Assembly (NCBI GenBank): GCA_001770205.1
Contig: MEQL01000052.1
Coordinates: 1-64,000, forward strand
From: Bdellovibrionales bacterium RIFOXYD12_FULL_39_22
GTDB lineage: Bacteria; Bdellovibrionota; Bacteriovoracia; Bacteriovoracales; Bacteriovoracaceae
Reading direction: 5' to 3'
DNA length: 64,000 bases
Below, piece by piece: positions 8,432 to 18,246 of this stretch; the stretch's first letter is position 1, and the number at the start of each line of letters is the position of its first letter. Below the pieces are notes generated by a model. The model did no database searches, was not told the origin of the DNA, and saw only the letters and a list, made by a program, of their open reading frames with translations. Both the position numbers and the translations under genes were made by a program.

Positions 8432-9553
8432 ATGTTAAATATCACTTTCGCACTGATTTTCTTCTTAAACTTGTTCACATCTCTATTTGCCGCTACCTCT
8501 TATAACTTTGGACAATTATATTTTTGGCCATACGAGGAGGAGGGTTGCAACAATACTAAAGATAAATTTTTGGCCAAAACTAGTTCCATACGCGCCGTCT
8601 CAAGAAGCATAAAAGGGCGCTACGAATGCAACGTAGTTGGTGGCCGCTGGGTAGATTATTTCACCGGCGAAGAACTAAATGATGCTAGAGAAATTACAGT
8701 TGCTCCAATAGTTCCGCTGCTTCATTTAAAACGCCTAGGGGTTAATTGGGATCTCTCAAAAATGATCAACTACGTGCATGACGAAAGTAATTTGATTATT
8801 TTCAAAAAGGGCTCTCAATCAGAAGCGGCATATCTTACCAACATTCAGCAAGTAAAATACATGCCAAAACCAGAAGTCAATCAATGCGAATTCCTTGGAC
8901 GCTGGATGGACACTAAAATAAATTGGAATATTCCTTTTTTGAGTGGTGAAAAAGAAGACGTATCGCAAGCGGCACTAGACTGCTTGGCACGCATTCGCTT
9001 TAATCGGCAAGATACTTTTGGGCCATGGCTGGTAGCACCTGGACACGCTTGTCCTACTCGTGTCGAAGTGCTAAACAGAGACTCCTATGTAACTACCACC
9101 AGGGCCGGAGAAGAGATTGCGGCCAGCGGACAATGTGCTAACATTGTTTCTGGCAAGTGGTTTGACCCTTATACGGGAAATACTTTTACTACGGCAAAAG
9201 AGCTCGATATTGATCACGTTGTCCCACTAAAACAAACATATGAGGTTGGTGCTTGGAAATGGCCGGATTGGAAGCGAAAAGAATACGCCAACTATCAAGA
9301 AAACCCCTTTCACTTAATTGCGGTTGATCTTAGAGAAAACAGAAGCAAGGGCAGTCGTCATCCGGGGGAATATATGCCACCAAATAGGGCCTATCACTGC
9401 GAATATGTAGAAAACTGGATCGGCATTAAACTGCGCTGGGGACTTCCGATGGTAAGTAGTGAGAGTCAATTTCTTCTCTCCTTCATTAAAAGTTGTCATG
9501 GCCTAGATGTCCCTAAATACACCGCTATAATTCAAATGCTAAGCACGCAATAA
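8432..9553 (+). CDS. Secreted HNH-family nuclease with duplicated degenerate N-terminal domain
   Basis: 373 residues with a signal peptide ending near LFAA (residue about 22). The C-terminal half (about 230-373) is a secreted HNH/DUF1524-type nuclease: GKWFDPYTG, D259-I-D-H262-VVPL, NPFHLIAV, NRSKGSR, then the Cys/Trp-rich tail. The N-terminal half (about 58-200) repeats the same layout (NVVGGRWVDYFTG, then VAPIVPL, then W-containing tail) at an offset of about 170 residues. There the catalytic D-H pair is A91-P92, so it should be inactive. The likely role is extracellular or periplasmic DNA degradation, for example of host or environmental DNA. ATG 8432. Disulfides are likely given the paired cysteines. 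Confidence 0.75.
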   Translation: MLNITFALIFFLNLFTSLFAATSYNFGQLYFWPYEEEGCNNTKDKFLAKTSSIRAVSRSIKGRYECNVVGGRWVDYFTGEELNDAREITVAPIVPLLHLKRLGVNWDLSKMINYVHDESNLIIFKKGSQSEAAYLTNIQQVKYMPKPEVNQCEFLGRWMDTKINWNIPFLSGEKEDVSQAALDCLARIRFNRQDTFGPWLVAPGHACPTRVEVLNRDSYVTTTRAGEEIAASGQCANIVSGKWFDPYTGNTFTTAKELDIDHVVPLKQTYEVGAWKWPDWKRKEYANYQENPFHLIAVDLRENRSKGSRHPGEYMPPNRAYHCEYVENWIGIKLRWGLPMVSSESQFLLSFIKSCHGLDVPKYTAIIQMLSTQ

Positions 9554-9613
9554 ACGATAATATCGTAGGCCATGAACTACGTTCTTTCGCTTAGATTACC
9601 AAAAGATTTTGGT
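9554..9613. repeat. Two short inverted repeats after the nuclease gene
   Basis: ACGATA-A-TATCGT (9554-9566) begins right after the stop codon. ACCAAAAGATTTTGGT (9598-9613) follows. The second could act as a weak terminator although the downstream T-run is poor. No protein is encoded. Confidence 0.35.
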
Positions 9614-9632
9614 CTTATATTTAAGTGCATTT

Positions 9633-9661
9633 TTTGCCCATTCGTTTAATTTTTTTATAAT
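9633..9661 (+). promoter_or_regulatory. Sigma-70-type promoter of the gliding-type operon
   Basis: A perfect TATAAT at 9656-9661 is preceded at 16-17 bp by TTGCCC/TTTGCC as a -35 element. It would give a leader of about 100 bases before the AglR-like gene. No other promoter of this quality is seen before the following six closely spaced genes. Confidence 0.45.
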
Positions 9662-9770
9662 ATATCCTATCAAATCTAACTTCTTTTTAAATTTCACCGA
9701 ATAGGATCAAGACAATTACTGTTGGAACTTAAAATTTTCCAACACTATTTATACTTTAAGGAGTCCTGTT

Positions 9771-10595
9771 ATGGAAACTACCATTACCGAGGTCGCAACC
9801 CAGAGTTCTCTATTAAAAGATGTCGCTGTCTTTATGGATGAAGGTGGGATTTTCATGTGGGTTATTCTCTTCGTTTGGGCCATCGGTGTTGCCATCAGCG
9901 TAGAGCGAATTAAATGCCTTTTTTCCAGCGCCTCTGATGGGGCCAGTTTAATGAACATAATAAAAAAACATGTTCTATTAAACGAAGTTCAAAAGGCAAT
10001 TCAAGCATGCTCCAACACTAAGGCCATCTTGCCAAATATTTTACGCGCAGGACTGAAACGGGCCAATCAGACAAAAGAACAAATTCAAGATGCCGTAGAG
10101 GCCGGAATCTTAGAATTTGTACCCAAAGTAGAAAAACGAATGAACTATTTAGGTTTGGTGGCCAACCTATCTACCCTCTTTGGACTTCTTGGAACCATCC
10201 AAGGTTTAATTCAATCCTTTAGTGCGGTGGCCACTGCCGATCCATCCGAAAAATCTAAACTGTTGGCAATTGGTATTTCAACCGCCATGAATACAACCGC
10301 CTTAGGCCTTTTATCGGCCATCAGTATTATGGTTATTCACTCCATCCTCGCAAGCAAAGTTGAAACAATTATAAGTGAAGTAGAGGAGTTTTCGGTTAAA
10401 CTAATCGATCTCTTGGGAACAAAAAAAATGCATTCCCTGAGTGTTGTTAATCAACCAATGCCAGCAGAAGATGCGATGTTGTCCGTCGATGATGCCTCCG
10501 GCATAATTCCACCGCCTGCGGCAAAAAATATCTCCGACGATTTAAATTTACCAGCTCCTCCTAAAGCGCCAGGTAAAAAGGATGATGCGGCGTAA
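9771..10595 (+). CDS. MotA/TolQ/ExbB proton channel protein (AglR-like)
   Basis: 274 residues with three membrane segments (about 23-46, 125-152 and 172-196) and a cytoplasmic loop between the first and second, the MotA/TolQ/ExbB layout. With two TolR/ExbD-type partners it would form a proton channel that drives an envelope machine. In Myxococcus the corresponding trio is AglR-AglQ-AglS, the motor of gliding. The C-terminal tail (about 240-274) is rich in Pro, Ala and Lys and is longer than usual. ATG follows AAGGAG. It is the first gene of a tight operon. It could instead be TolQ, but TolA, TolB and Pal are absent and the downstream genes are Glt-like. Confidence 0.8.
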   Translation: METTITEVATQSSLLKDVAVFMDEGGIFMWVILFVWAIGVAISVERIKCLFSSASDGASLMNIIKKHVLLNEVQKAIQACSNTKAILPNILRAGLKRANQTKEQIQDAVEAGILEFVPKVEKRMNYLGLVANLSTLFGLLGTIQGLIQSFSAVATADPSEKSKLLAIGISTAMNTTALGLLSAISIMVIHSILASKVETIISEVEEFSVKLIDLLGTKKMHSLSVVNQPMPAEDAMLSVDDASGIIPPPAAKNISDDLNLPAPPKAPGKKDDAA

Positions 10596-10629
10596 AACTT
10601 AAGAGAGATTTTTAAAGTGGAGAGATAAA

Positions 10630-11145
10630 TTGAAGAGAGTTCAAAGAAAAAATAAACCCGTTGACCGTCTAAACTTAACTTCTGTTTTGGACGCAATCTT
10701 CATCTTTATTTTCTTCCTACTACTTTCTGCGCAATTTATAAGCATATTTGAGTTAGAGTCCGAGGCACCTGCGGTAACGACACTTACTAACGAAAAGAAA
10801 GATGAAAAAAAACCTCTGAATTTAACTTTAGAAATACTACCAACACACATTATCGTAAAAACAGGAATGGAGGGCGTAGTATCAATGACAGTGGCAAAAG
10901 ATAAGGAATATGATCTACCTCGTCTTAATGATTTTTTGCGAGAACTTAAAAAAAATAATTCCACCGAATCAACGGTGATCTTCAAACCTGAGGCAACTAT
11001 TCCATACGATGACATAATTAAAATTATCGACATGGTCTCAGAGATACCGCGATCACAGGGAACAATCTCTATTTTGGATAAAAATGGGGCACCAATACAA
11101 ACAAGGATTCTATTTAATAAGGTAGTTTTTGACACTGTAATATAA
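10630..11145 (+). CDS. ExbD/TolR family protein, first copy (AglQ/AglS-like)
   Basis: 171 residues. A short basic N-terminus, one membrane segment (about residues 19-38) with the conserved Asp at position 21 (NLTSVLDAIFIF), then a periplasmic domain. The membrane Asp is the proton-conducting residue in this family. The start is TTG, with GGAGAG in front. Together with the preceding channel protein and the next gene it makes a two-TolR motor, as in the Agl system. Confidence 0.8.
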   Translation: MKRVQRKNKPVDRLNLTSVLDAIFIFIFFLLLSAQFISIFELESEAPAVTTLTNEKKDEKKPLNLTLEILPTHIIVKTGMEGVVSMTVAKDKEYDLPRLNDFLRELKKNNSTESTVIFKPEATIPYDDIIKIIDMVSEIPRSQGTISILDKNGAPIQTRILFNKVVFDTVI

Positions 11146-11154
11146 GGATGGATT

Positions 11155-11688
11155 GTGAGATCTGGCAGGTTTAAAAAAATTAAAAGAAATAATATGCAGG
11201 CCGCAGACTTGGATATTACCTCTTTGCTAGATATCATCACTATCCTTTTGGCCTTTTTGCTAAGAAACTATAATCCCTCTGATCTAGAAGTAAACCTGGT
11301 AAAAAATATTGACCCGCCAACTTCCGTTTCCGAACGCATTGGCTCCTCTTCTGTTGTCGTAATGGTTACCTCCGATAAGCTAGTGTACGTTGATGGTAAG
11401 GAAATTGGGAAACTAGATAATATGCAAGTTGAGCAAGGGCTTATGAGTCCACTGCTTGCTTCTCTTACAGAAATAAAAGAAAAATATGACAACGCAAGAA
11501 ATATCGCCTCTGTTTCCCCTCCCTCGCAAGCAAGCATAACCGAAAATGCTCAACCCAAAGAGATGCGCAAAGTAAATATTTTGCTAGACAAAAGTCTGCC
11601 GTACAACGTCTTACGCCTAGTTATGCACACCGCGGCCACCGCGGGATATCCTGAATTTAAGTTGATCGTTAAAGGGATAAATCAATGA
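11155..11688 (+). CDS. ExbD/TolR family protein, second copy (AglQ/AglS-like)
   Basis: 177 residues, GTG start with AAGGATGG upstream, nine bases after the first TolR gene. The membrane segment begins near residue 20 and carries Asp26 (DITSLLDIITILL). The periplasmic part ends with the usual LRLVMHTAATAGY-like TolR fold element. A stretch around residues 105-140 is less conserved and rich in Ser, Pro and Gln. Its last bases overlap the start of the next gene (ATGA), which argues for coupled translation. Confidence 0.8.
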   Translation: MRSGRFKKIKRNNMQAADLDITSLLDIITILLAFLLRNYNPSDLEVNLVKNIDPPTSVSERIGSSSVVVMVTSDKLVYVDGKEIGKLDNMQVEQGLMSPLLASLTEIKEKYDNARNIASVSPPSQASITENAQPKEMRKVNILLDKSLPYNVLRLVMHTAATAGYPEFKLIVKGINQ

Positions 11689-14612
11689 TATGGCGAAGCA
11701 TTATTTTTATATTCCTAACATCTTTTTTCCTCTCCACCACACAAAGTGAAGAGGCCAATTCTAATAAACGTCCTGATCCAGAAGAGACAAAAAGAGTAAA
11801 ATTACTCAAACTTATTAATGAAGAAATTAAAACAATTACTACTGCCCGCAATTTAGGCCCACGCTTAAAAAACCGGCTGCTGGAATTGTACACCGAAAAA
11901 TTGGCAATTATAAAAGAACGAGAAAATATCGCCTTTTTAAATGCTAATCCAAATGAGAGAACACGCTTAGGAAAAGCACACTACTTTCAAGAATCAACCA
12001 AGCTTTTTCAACAAACTTTTGACTATGGAAAAAATATCATACGTGATTTTCCAACTTATGTTGACATTGGCGAAGTTTACTACACCATGGCCCTAAACTC
12101 TCGCGATTATGGGGATGGAAAATTCACCGAGTATTTTTTAAATAAAACACTAGAGGCCTCAAAAAAAAGGCCTGATCTTCTCCATGATGCCAAAGTCTCT
12201 TTGGCCGAATACTACTACAACGGAAAGGAATATAAAGAGGCCATTCGCTACTACAACGATGTAATTAAAAATTTAGAAGACGACTGGTACAGTCGCCACC
12301 TCTACAATATGGCATGGTGCTATCTAAAAACTTCCGATCTGGAAAAAGCGATTAGTAATGTCGTATTGGCCTATGATGCTAGCAAAAATAAAAAATATCT
12401 CTCTATCGAAGATCAAATCTTAGAAAATGCTGGAACTTTTTATATCTATGGAAGCAAAGTAGCAGAGGGCGTGACCTTTTACATACAACGAGTAAAAGAT
12501 CCTATCCAATTCCTGCTTAAGATGGCCCAAAGCACAACCGCCAAGGGAAGATTTGACGATAGTCACTTTATTATTCAAAAGGCCACCGCAGTAGCAATCG
12601 CGCAAAAAAATAAAATTGCGGAAGCCGCGATCTATCTTGATGCACTAGATATTTATCGTCAATTCGATAAAGAAGATCTCTACTTCAAGGCCGCAGCAGA
12701 TATCTTCAAAGTAAATAGTCTAGCTCCTATCCTAGAAGAGCAACGTGCTCGTGCAGTCGAAACTATCAAATCCATGGCAGGAATAAAGCAAGTAAAACTG
12801 GCCAAAGATTCCAAACTGCATAATGCAGATTATAAAGAGAGTGACCTAAAAAGAGTTATGGACTATTTTCGCATTTTAAGTGGCCTTGATAGCAGCAACA
12901 AAGATGAATATCAATTTTATCAAGCAGAATCTCTCTTTTCCGTGGCACAATATGCTGAGGCCATCAAGTATTACATTAGCGGCCTAAATTTCTCTAAAAA
13001 AGTTGCTCCCAAAGATCGATTGCCACTGAAGCAAAAAATCTTAGACTCCATGCTAGGTACCATAGAGTACGCTAATCTTCCTAAAGCACAAACTGATCAA
13101 TACTTGCTTTATGCTTATGGAAATTATGTTACCCTTTGGCCTAGACATGAACAGTCACGTAAAATTTATCCCAAACTATTCAACCTCAATATAGAGATAA
13201 AAGATCTAACTGAAGCTGTTTCAGTTTTACAAAAATATAATGCCAACTATCCTGAAGATATTGCTACTCATAAGGCAATGCTGGCCCAAGTTATTGATAT
13301 CTATATTTCTAAAAAAGATGTCGAACGTCTAACCTTCTGGATCAAAAAGCTTAAAAGTGGCTATTTATCTTTTGACAAAAAGTATATCGATAAAGCGACT
13401 CTCATTCTAGGAGATATTCTTTTTGCCAGCTATCAAGCAATGGATACCGCTGGTAATAAAACTGGTGCCATTGCTGGTTATATGGCGCTGTTTAAAAACG
13501 AGGAATATCCCACTGAGATTAAGGCCAAAACTTCTTGGAACATTAGTGTCTTATATCTCGAACAACTAAATGTAGAAGAATCATACAAATGGCTGCTAAT
13601 TGCGCTGGCCAAAAATCCTCCACAAGAAATTGAAAAACTCTACGATAAAATGGATGCCATGGCGGATCAATATTACCTTTTGCAAAACTTTGAAAAATAT
13701 TTAAAAATTGCCAAAATTCTCTATCCAAGAGTTTGCAATACAACTCTGCCAATGAAAACCAAACTCTTTAAAAATATTGTTCAATTTAATTTACTAGAAA
13801 AAAATCCAACACAGGCCATTTCAGAATACAAAGATGCCAATAGATGCCGAATAAACAAAGAAGTTATTGATGAAATGGGAAATTTAATCATCACTATGCT
13901 TTATAAGCATAATGACTATAAAAACTTCTTTAACTTCTATGAGACCTTTCAAGATCGAAACGAATTTGCTGATACTTTTGCTCTAACCATTCTCGAAATT
14001 TATTGGGAGGCAGTGGCCCGCGAAGATCAGGCCATAGGCCAACGAGCGCTGGCAATAATTTCTAAAAATAAAAGCAGTGGTAACAACGAAAAACTTAAAA
14101 TTAGTTCTGGCCCAATTTTTGATAATGAAGAATATAAAAAAGAACTTGCCGAAGTTAAACAAATTGTTCTTCGTGGCCATCGCCCTTTTGTAGAAGAAAC
14201 TTTTAACAGTGAACTTGAAAATTTGTTAACGAAACTCAAGGCCATCACTGATCGTGGGATGAAAATTGTTGCAAAAAAACAACCAGAATCAACCATGATC
14301 ACCTATCTTGGCCTTAGCAATTTATACAAACACATTGGCCAAATGCTACTCAACTTAACACCGGAAGGGGAAGATCTTCCGGAAGAATTTATTCAAGGGT
14401 TTAAAGATCAAATGAGTGGCATGGCAAAAGAGATTATGGCCAATGGCCAACAATATGAAAAAAACATTAAAAGTGGCATGAGCAAAAGTGATATCTTAAC
14501 CATTTACAATGAGGAAATCTTAGGTAATCCAACTTTATTTGAAATTGTAAAAATCAAATATAAAGCAAAAAAATTAGCAATAACCGCTGATAGCGCAAGG
14601 GGTATTCAATGA
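11685..14612 (+). CDS. Large periplasmic TPR protein (GltD/AgmU-like)
   Basis: 975 residues. An N-terminal signal peptide (about 1-21, ending TQSEEA) is followed by many degenerate tetratricopeptide repeats from about residue 75 to 700, with typical A-x-x-Y/YY spacing (for example around residues 170-230 and 390-440). The tail is helical. In Myxococcus, AgmU/GltD is a very large periplasmic TPR protein of the gliding complex; gene order here (channel, two TolR, long TPR, TPR lipoprotein, FHA-TonB) supports that match. Assignment is by layout more than by specific sequence motif. It overlaps both neighbours by four bases. Confidence 0.65.
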   Translation: MIWRSIIFIFLTSFFLSTTQSEEANSNKRPDPEETKRVKLLKLINEEIKTITTARNLGPRLKNRLLELYTEKLAIIKERENIAFLNANPNERTRLGKAHYFQESTKLFQQTFDYGKNIIRDFPTYVDIGEVYYTMALNSRDYGDGKFTEYFLNKTLEASKKRPDLLHDAKVSLAEYYYNGKEYKEAIRYYNDVIKNLEDDWYSRHLYNMAWCYLKTSDLEKAISNVVLAYDASKNKKYLSIEDQILENAGTFYIYGSKVAEGVTFYIQRVKDPIQFLLKMAQSTTAKGRFDDSHFIIQKATAVAIAQKNKIAEAAIYLDALDIYRQFDKEDLYFKAAADIFKVNSLAPILEEQRARAVETIKSMAGIKQVKLAKDSKLHNADYKESDLKRVMDYFRILSGLDSSNKDEYQFYQAESLFSVAQYAEAIKYYISGLNFSKKVAPKDRLPLKQKILDSMLGTIEYANLPKAQTDQYLLYAYGNYVTLWPRHEQSRKIYPKLFNLNIEIKDLTEAVSVLQKYNANYPEDIATHKAMLAQVIDIYISKKDVERLTFWIKKLKSGYLSFDKKYIDKATLILGDILFASYQAMDTAGNKTGAIAGYMALFKNEEYPTEIKAKTSWNISVLYLEQLNVEESYKWLLIALAKNPPQEIEKLYDKMDAMADQYYLLQNFEKYLKIAKILYPRVCNTTLPMKTKLFKNIVQFNLLEKNPTQAISEYKDANRCRINKEVIDEMGNLIITMLYKHNDYKNFFNFYETFQDRNEFADTFALTILEIYWEAVAREDQAIGQRALAIISKNKSSGNNEKLKISSGPIFDNEEYKKELAEVKQIVLRGHRPFVEETFNSELENLLTKLKAITDRGMKIVAKKQPESTMITYLGLSNLYKHIGQMLLNLTPEGEDLPEEFIQGFKDQMSGMAKEIMANGQQYEKNIKSGMSKSDILTIYNEEILGNPTLFEIVKIKYKAKKLAITADSARGIQ

Positions 14613-15547
14613 AAATATCTCTGCTATTTAATACCTTGTTTATCTGCACGGCCTCCCTCATCTATCTATCCTCTTGTTCCTCAACTATTGGACTTGGTAT
14701 TTCCGACAGTAAGTATGATGCCCTTTCAAATGAGTCTCTGCTTCGCTACAATGATGATCGTAAAAAAGTTATCTATAAAAACACTGATAGCTCCTTTCAC
14801 AACGTCCTTTTGTGTCATGATAAAAAATTCACTGAAGGGATAGAGGGCCTAAAAAACAAATTCCCTATCGGCAAAAAAGATCCTGAATATTGGAATCAAC
14901 TGGGAACCTGCTACTACTTAAAAGAAGATTACTTGAAGGCACAATTTTTTTACAATCTCTCTCTTGATGCCGCCAAAAAACAAGGCATCAGCTATCCACC
15001 GGCATATAACAATTTGGGAATAATTTCTATCAAACAAGGCCATCTTCAAGAAGGCCTTGAATTACTGAAAACCGCATCAGAAATGAGTCCATCATTGCTA
15101 ACAGTAACTTTTAACTTATCGCAAATTTATCTACAATTTCACTTATATGATAAGGCCATTACTTTACTCGAAAAATTATATAATAGATCATCGAGTGATA
15201 TTGATGTGCTGGCCTCGCTGGGTACTGGATATCTTCACAAAGGAGACAGTAAAAAGGCCATCTTCTTTTTTGAAAAAATTAATACTCCTTATCAGAAGAG
15301 GATTGATATCTCTACCACTTTTGCCTTGGCGTTATACGTTGAAAAAGATTTTAAACGAGCAAAAGATATTCTCTCCGCACATGATCGAACTCCTTTTGTC
15401 GAATATGAAGAACCTGCACTCCAATTGGCAAAACTTATAGATATGAGGCTTGAAGAAATACGCAAAAAAGAAGAAGAGGAAAAACGCAAGGCCCGGGAGG
15501 CACAGCAGAATAGTTCTAATGCTGCCAACTCTGCAAAGGCCAAGTGA
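14609..15547 (+). CDS. TPR lipoprotein (GltE/AglT-like)
   Basis: 312 residues. The N-terminal hydrophobic segment ends in a lipobox-like LSSC at about residue 23, so it is probably a lipoprotein. TPR units lie from about residue 90 to 250 (YWNQLGTCYYLKEDYLKAQFFY and similar). The C-terminus is a charged, Glu/Lys/Ala-rich helix. AglT/GltE of Myxococcus is an outer-membrane TPR lipoprotein of the same complex. ATG overlaps the stop of the 975-residue gene. Confidence 0.65.
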   Translation: MKISLLFNTLFICTASLIYLSSCSSTIGLGISDSKYDALSNESLLRYNDDRKKVIYKNTDSSFHNVLLCHDKKFTEGIEGLKNKFPIGKKDPEYWNQLGTCYYLKEDYLKAQFFYNLSLDAAKKQGISYPPAYNNLGIISIKQGHLQEGLELLKTASEMSPSLLTVTFNLSQIYLQFHLYDKAITLLEKLYNRSSSDIDVLASLGTGYLHKGDSKKAIFFFEKINTPYQKRIDISTTFALALYVEKDFKRAKDILSAHDRTPFVEYEEPALQLAKLIDMRLEEIRKKEEEEKRKAREAQQNSSNAANSAKAK

Positions 15548-15554
15548 GGTTTAT

Positions 15555-17411
15555 ATGCTTAATTTACAAAAAGAAATAAAACCCAAATGTCTTAAAATCT
15601 GTAGCTACACGAATGGAATTCTAACCAGAGAATACACTTTAGATAAAAAACGAATGCTGCTTGGCAGAGTTCCTTCTGCAGATATTTCTATAGACAGTCG
15701 TCATATCTCAAACTATCACGCTTTCATCACCCTAGATGAAAATGGTGGTGGAAAAGTAATTGATTTAGATAGTGCTAATGGCCTCTTTATAAATGGAGAA
15801 AAAAAATCCAACTGTTTTTTTTCTATTGGAGATACCCTACGTTTTGGCGATATTGAATTCCATGTTGCCGAACATGCGATTGCAACTGATGTCCAGGATG
15901 ATGATGCCAAGGCAGTTGTAAAAATAGAAGAAACCGGAAAACACTATATTCCGGAATTAGTCCCCATTGATAAATTGGCCATCATCGATGGCGAATATTG
16001 TGACATTGAGTTTGATGAGAAGGAGAATTTTGTCGCTCAAAACACAATGGAGCTTTTAGATAAAAGCTTTGATTTCTCCGATTACGTTGATACCTCTGCT
16101 CCGATTGAATATATTCCAATTCTAAAAGAACACAAGCAACATGCCATAGAAGTTAGTATACTCTCCAATGGTAACATTATCTCTCTTGATTATTTCCCCG
16201 TAAAAAATCGAACATATTATATCTCAAGCGATACCGCTAATGATAGTACTGTGCTGCTAGATTGCCTGAATATCCATGGAAGAACTCCTTTTATTACCAT
16301 AAAAAAAGATAGCATTAAACTTTTTAAAATTCATGGCCTGACGGCAAAAAACCTAATCACTGGCGAAGCAGACCCTTTTGCGGGTAACGAAGTCTTACAA
16401 TGTCGTCCTGATGATGTAATCTCTTACGGAAATAAAACTGTACAAGTGGTAGTTAGGGTCGTTGGTTCACCTCCCACTCTTAAAGTAGCACCCTTTTTTG
16501 GCCGAGACCGAACCTTTAAACTGCATATGACCCTTTATGTTTCCCTTATAATGGCACTGGGAATGCTTCTACTTTTTGTGGATGTAAAAAATTACGAAAC
16601 CCCTCCCGAAAAACAGGTAGCAGTAATCTACAAAGAAGCTGAAAAACCCAAAGAACAACAGATTCCAATGAACACTCAACCAAGCGAAGAGTTACAAAAA
16701 GTGGTTGAGCAACCACAACCGATAGAGCGGCCGGCCCCCAAACCGAAGGAAAAACCCGCACCTCCTTCCAAGGCACCAGAGGTGGTGGCAGAAGCAAAAG
16801 AAAAACCTATGAAGGCGTACTCTTTTAAAATGAATAAATCACTTTCCTCGCTATTTAACTCCAAAAATGTTGCCAAAGTCGATGTCAATCCCACGGCCAA
16901 AAAGATGTTAAATAATAATTTTTCTACTACTGATATTAACCTGAATAACAACAACTTAATTGATAGTAAAAATAAGGCGAAAATAGGGAAAATGGGTGAT
17001 GACTATGTTGGCCGGTATGATAAATCCTCTGGAACCAAAGGCATTGCTTCTAAAAATGGTTTTGATACCGCCTATGTTGAACCCAAAACAGTTGTCCTTG
17101 GTTCTATGGACCCTGAGCTCTTACGTAAAATTTTGACTGAATATCTCCCTCAATTCAGACATTGTTACAATCAAGAATTGATGGAACACACTGAAGAAGT
17201 ACAAGGAACTGTTGATCTTAATTTTACCATAGGCAAAGATGGTAGAGTTACAAGACTAGAACTGGGCTCCAAGGGAATGAAGTTTTCTTCCCGAGGAAAA
17301 GACTGTATGGCCGGAGTATTGAAGGCCATTGACTTTCCTCGGCCCAAGGGTGGTGGAGTTGTAGATGTAAGGCAGCCACTAAATTTTTCTTCGGAAAGGT
17401 CGAATAATTGA
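15555..17411 (+). CDS. FHA domain, membrane segment and AgmX/PglI C-terminal domain protein (GltG-like)
   Basis: 618 residues from ATG 15555, which has GTGAGG upstream; a frame open further upstream overlaps the previous gene and is not used. An FHA domain lies at about 25-105 (LLGR, SRHISNYHA, DLDSANGLFING), a phosphothreonine-peptide binder. A second, weaker FHA-like part is near 200-300. One membrane segment is near 318-340, followed by a Pro/Lys-rich spacer. The C-terminal about 95 residues match the AgmX/PglI (TonB-like) domain: paired Cys, GTVDLNFTIGKDGRVT, FPRP. Myxococcus GltG has this same FHA-TM-TonB layout and links cytoplasm to periplasm in gliding. Confidence 0.75.
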   Translation: MLNLQKEIKPKCLKICSYTNGILTREYTLDKKRMLLGRVPSADISIDSRHISNYHAFITLDENGGGKVIDLDSANGLFINGEKKSNCFFSIGDTLRFGDIEFHVAEHAIATDVQDDDAKAVVKIEETGKHYIPELVPIDKLAIIDGEYCDIEFDEKENFVAQNTMELLDKSFDFSDYVDTSAPIEYIPILKEHKQHAIEVSILSNGNIISLDYFPVKNRTYYISSDTANDSTVLLDCLNIHGRTPFITIKKDSIKLFKIHGLTAKNLITGEADPFAGNEVLQCRPDDVISYGNKTVQVVVRVVGSPPTLKVAPFFGRDRTFKLHMTLYVSLIMALGMLLLFVDVKNYETPPEKQVAVIYKEAEKPKEQQIPMNTQPSEELQKVVEQPQPIERPAPKPKEKPAPPSKAPEVVAEAKEKPMKAYSFKMNKSLSSLFNSKNVAKVDVNPTAKKMLNNNFSTTDINLNNNNLIDSKNKAKIGKMGDDYVGRYDKSSGTKGIASKNGFDTAYVEPKTVVLGSMDPELLRKILTEYLPQFRHCYNQELMEHTEEVQGTVDLNFTIGKDGRVTRLELGSKGMKFSSRGKDCMAGVLKAIDFPRPKGGGVVDVRQPLNFSSERSNN

Positions 17412-17490
17412 TAAATAATACTAATGTGATTAAAATAAAATAGTTAATACTATATATAATATAACCTCGGCGAATAAAAAAGGATCTGAC

Positions 17491-18240
17491 ATGGGATATA
17501 GCAAAAAACCTCTAATTTTTATTATATTGGGAACACTCCTGATATTAGAACCAATATTTAAAATCTTATACTTTAAAGCAAACACCGAGTTTCCCTTCGA
17601 GGCCATCATTCGCAACTTAAGCGCCATGGAGGGATTTAAAAATATTTTTGACTTCTGGATACTCTTCCCGCTAGGCGGACTAGCACTTTTAAATATTAAT
17701 CGCTTGACCTATTTTATCTTTTTCGGAGTGCAAATATACTCTATCTACTCTAGTTTAACCTATGAGCCATATACCTGGCCTTATGTGAATGCAACACCTC
17801 ATTTCTTCTCCATGACGATGCTATTCTTCAATGTTATGATAATGCTCTACTTTCTTTTGCCCAGTGTACGAACACCCTTTTTCAATAAAAGATCTCGTTG
17901 GTGGGAGACTGCCACTCGCTATACCATCCATCACCCCTGCACAGTCAACATCATCGACGTTTGCGAACTGGCAGGCTGTGAAATTCTTAACATTTCCAAA
18001 ACCGGTGCTTTAATATATGGGCCCAAAGAAATTTTTGACGAAAATTACATCGATTTATTATTTTCTCCATTGGAAGGAAAATTTAAATTCTCTCTTCGGG
18101 CAGAAGTAGTGGGTAAACATGAAGTGAACAATCGTGATGCCTATCGTCTACATTTTCACTTCGCCAGTATCTGGGAAAATATCTCGCTCAGAAGATATAT
18201 AATGGCCGTCCATAAAAATCATGATGTCCCAAGGAGATAG
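17491..18240 (+). CDS. Membrane protein with C-terminal PilZ domain, paralogue 1
   Basis: 249 residues. About four hydrophobic segments fill residues 8-125, followed by a cytoplasmic domain of about 110 residues. NISKTG (near residue 170) fits the second PilZ motif (D/N-x-S-x-x-G), which binds cyclic-di-GMP. The first motif (RxxxR) is only loosely present as R-WWETATR. It lies 80 bp after the FHA-TonB gene and 6 bp before its paralogue, so it may modulate the gliding machine in answer to cyclic-di-GMP. Binding needs testing because of the imperfect Arg motif. Confidence 0.65.
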   Translation: MGYSKKPLIFIILGTLLILEPIFKILYFKANTEFPFEAIIRNLSAMEGFKNIFDFWILFPLGGLALLNINRLTYFIFFGVQIYSIYSSLTYEPYTWPYVNATPHFFSMTMLFFNVMIMLYFLLPSVRTPFFNKRSRWWETATRYTIHHPCTVNIIDVCELAGCEILNISKTGALIYGPKEIFDENYIDLLFSPLEGKFKFSLRAEVVGKHEVNNRDAYRLHFHFASIWENISLRRYIMAVHKNHDVPRR

Positions 18241-18246
18241 ATATTT

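Noticed and set aside
10641..11240. A 199-codon open frame on the minus strand
   Set aside because: It lies fully opposite the two TolR/ExbD genes, which have clear family motifs, and its translation has no recognisable domain.
15450..15554. Longer frame before the FHA gene
   Set aside because: It overlaps the coding end of the TPR lipoprotein gene and its Lys-rich sequence is an out-of-frame reading.
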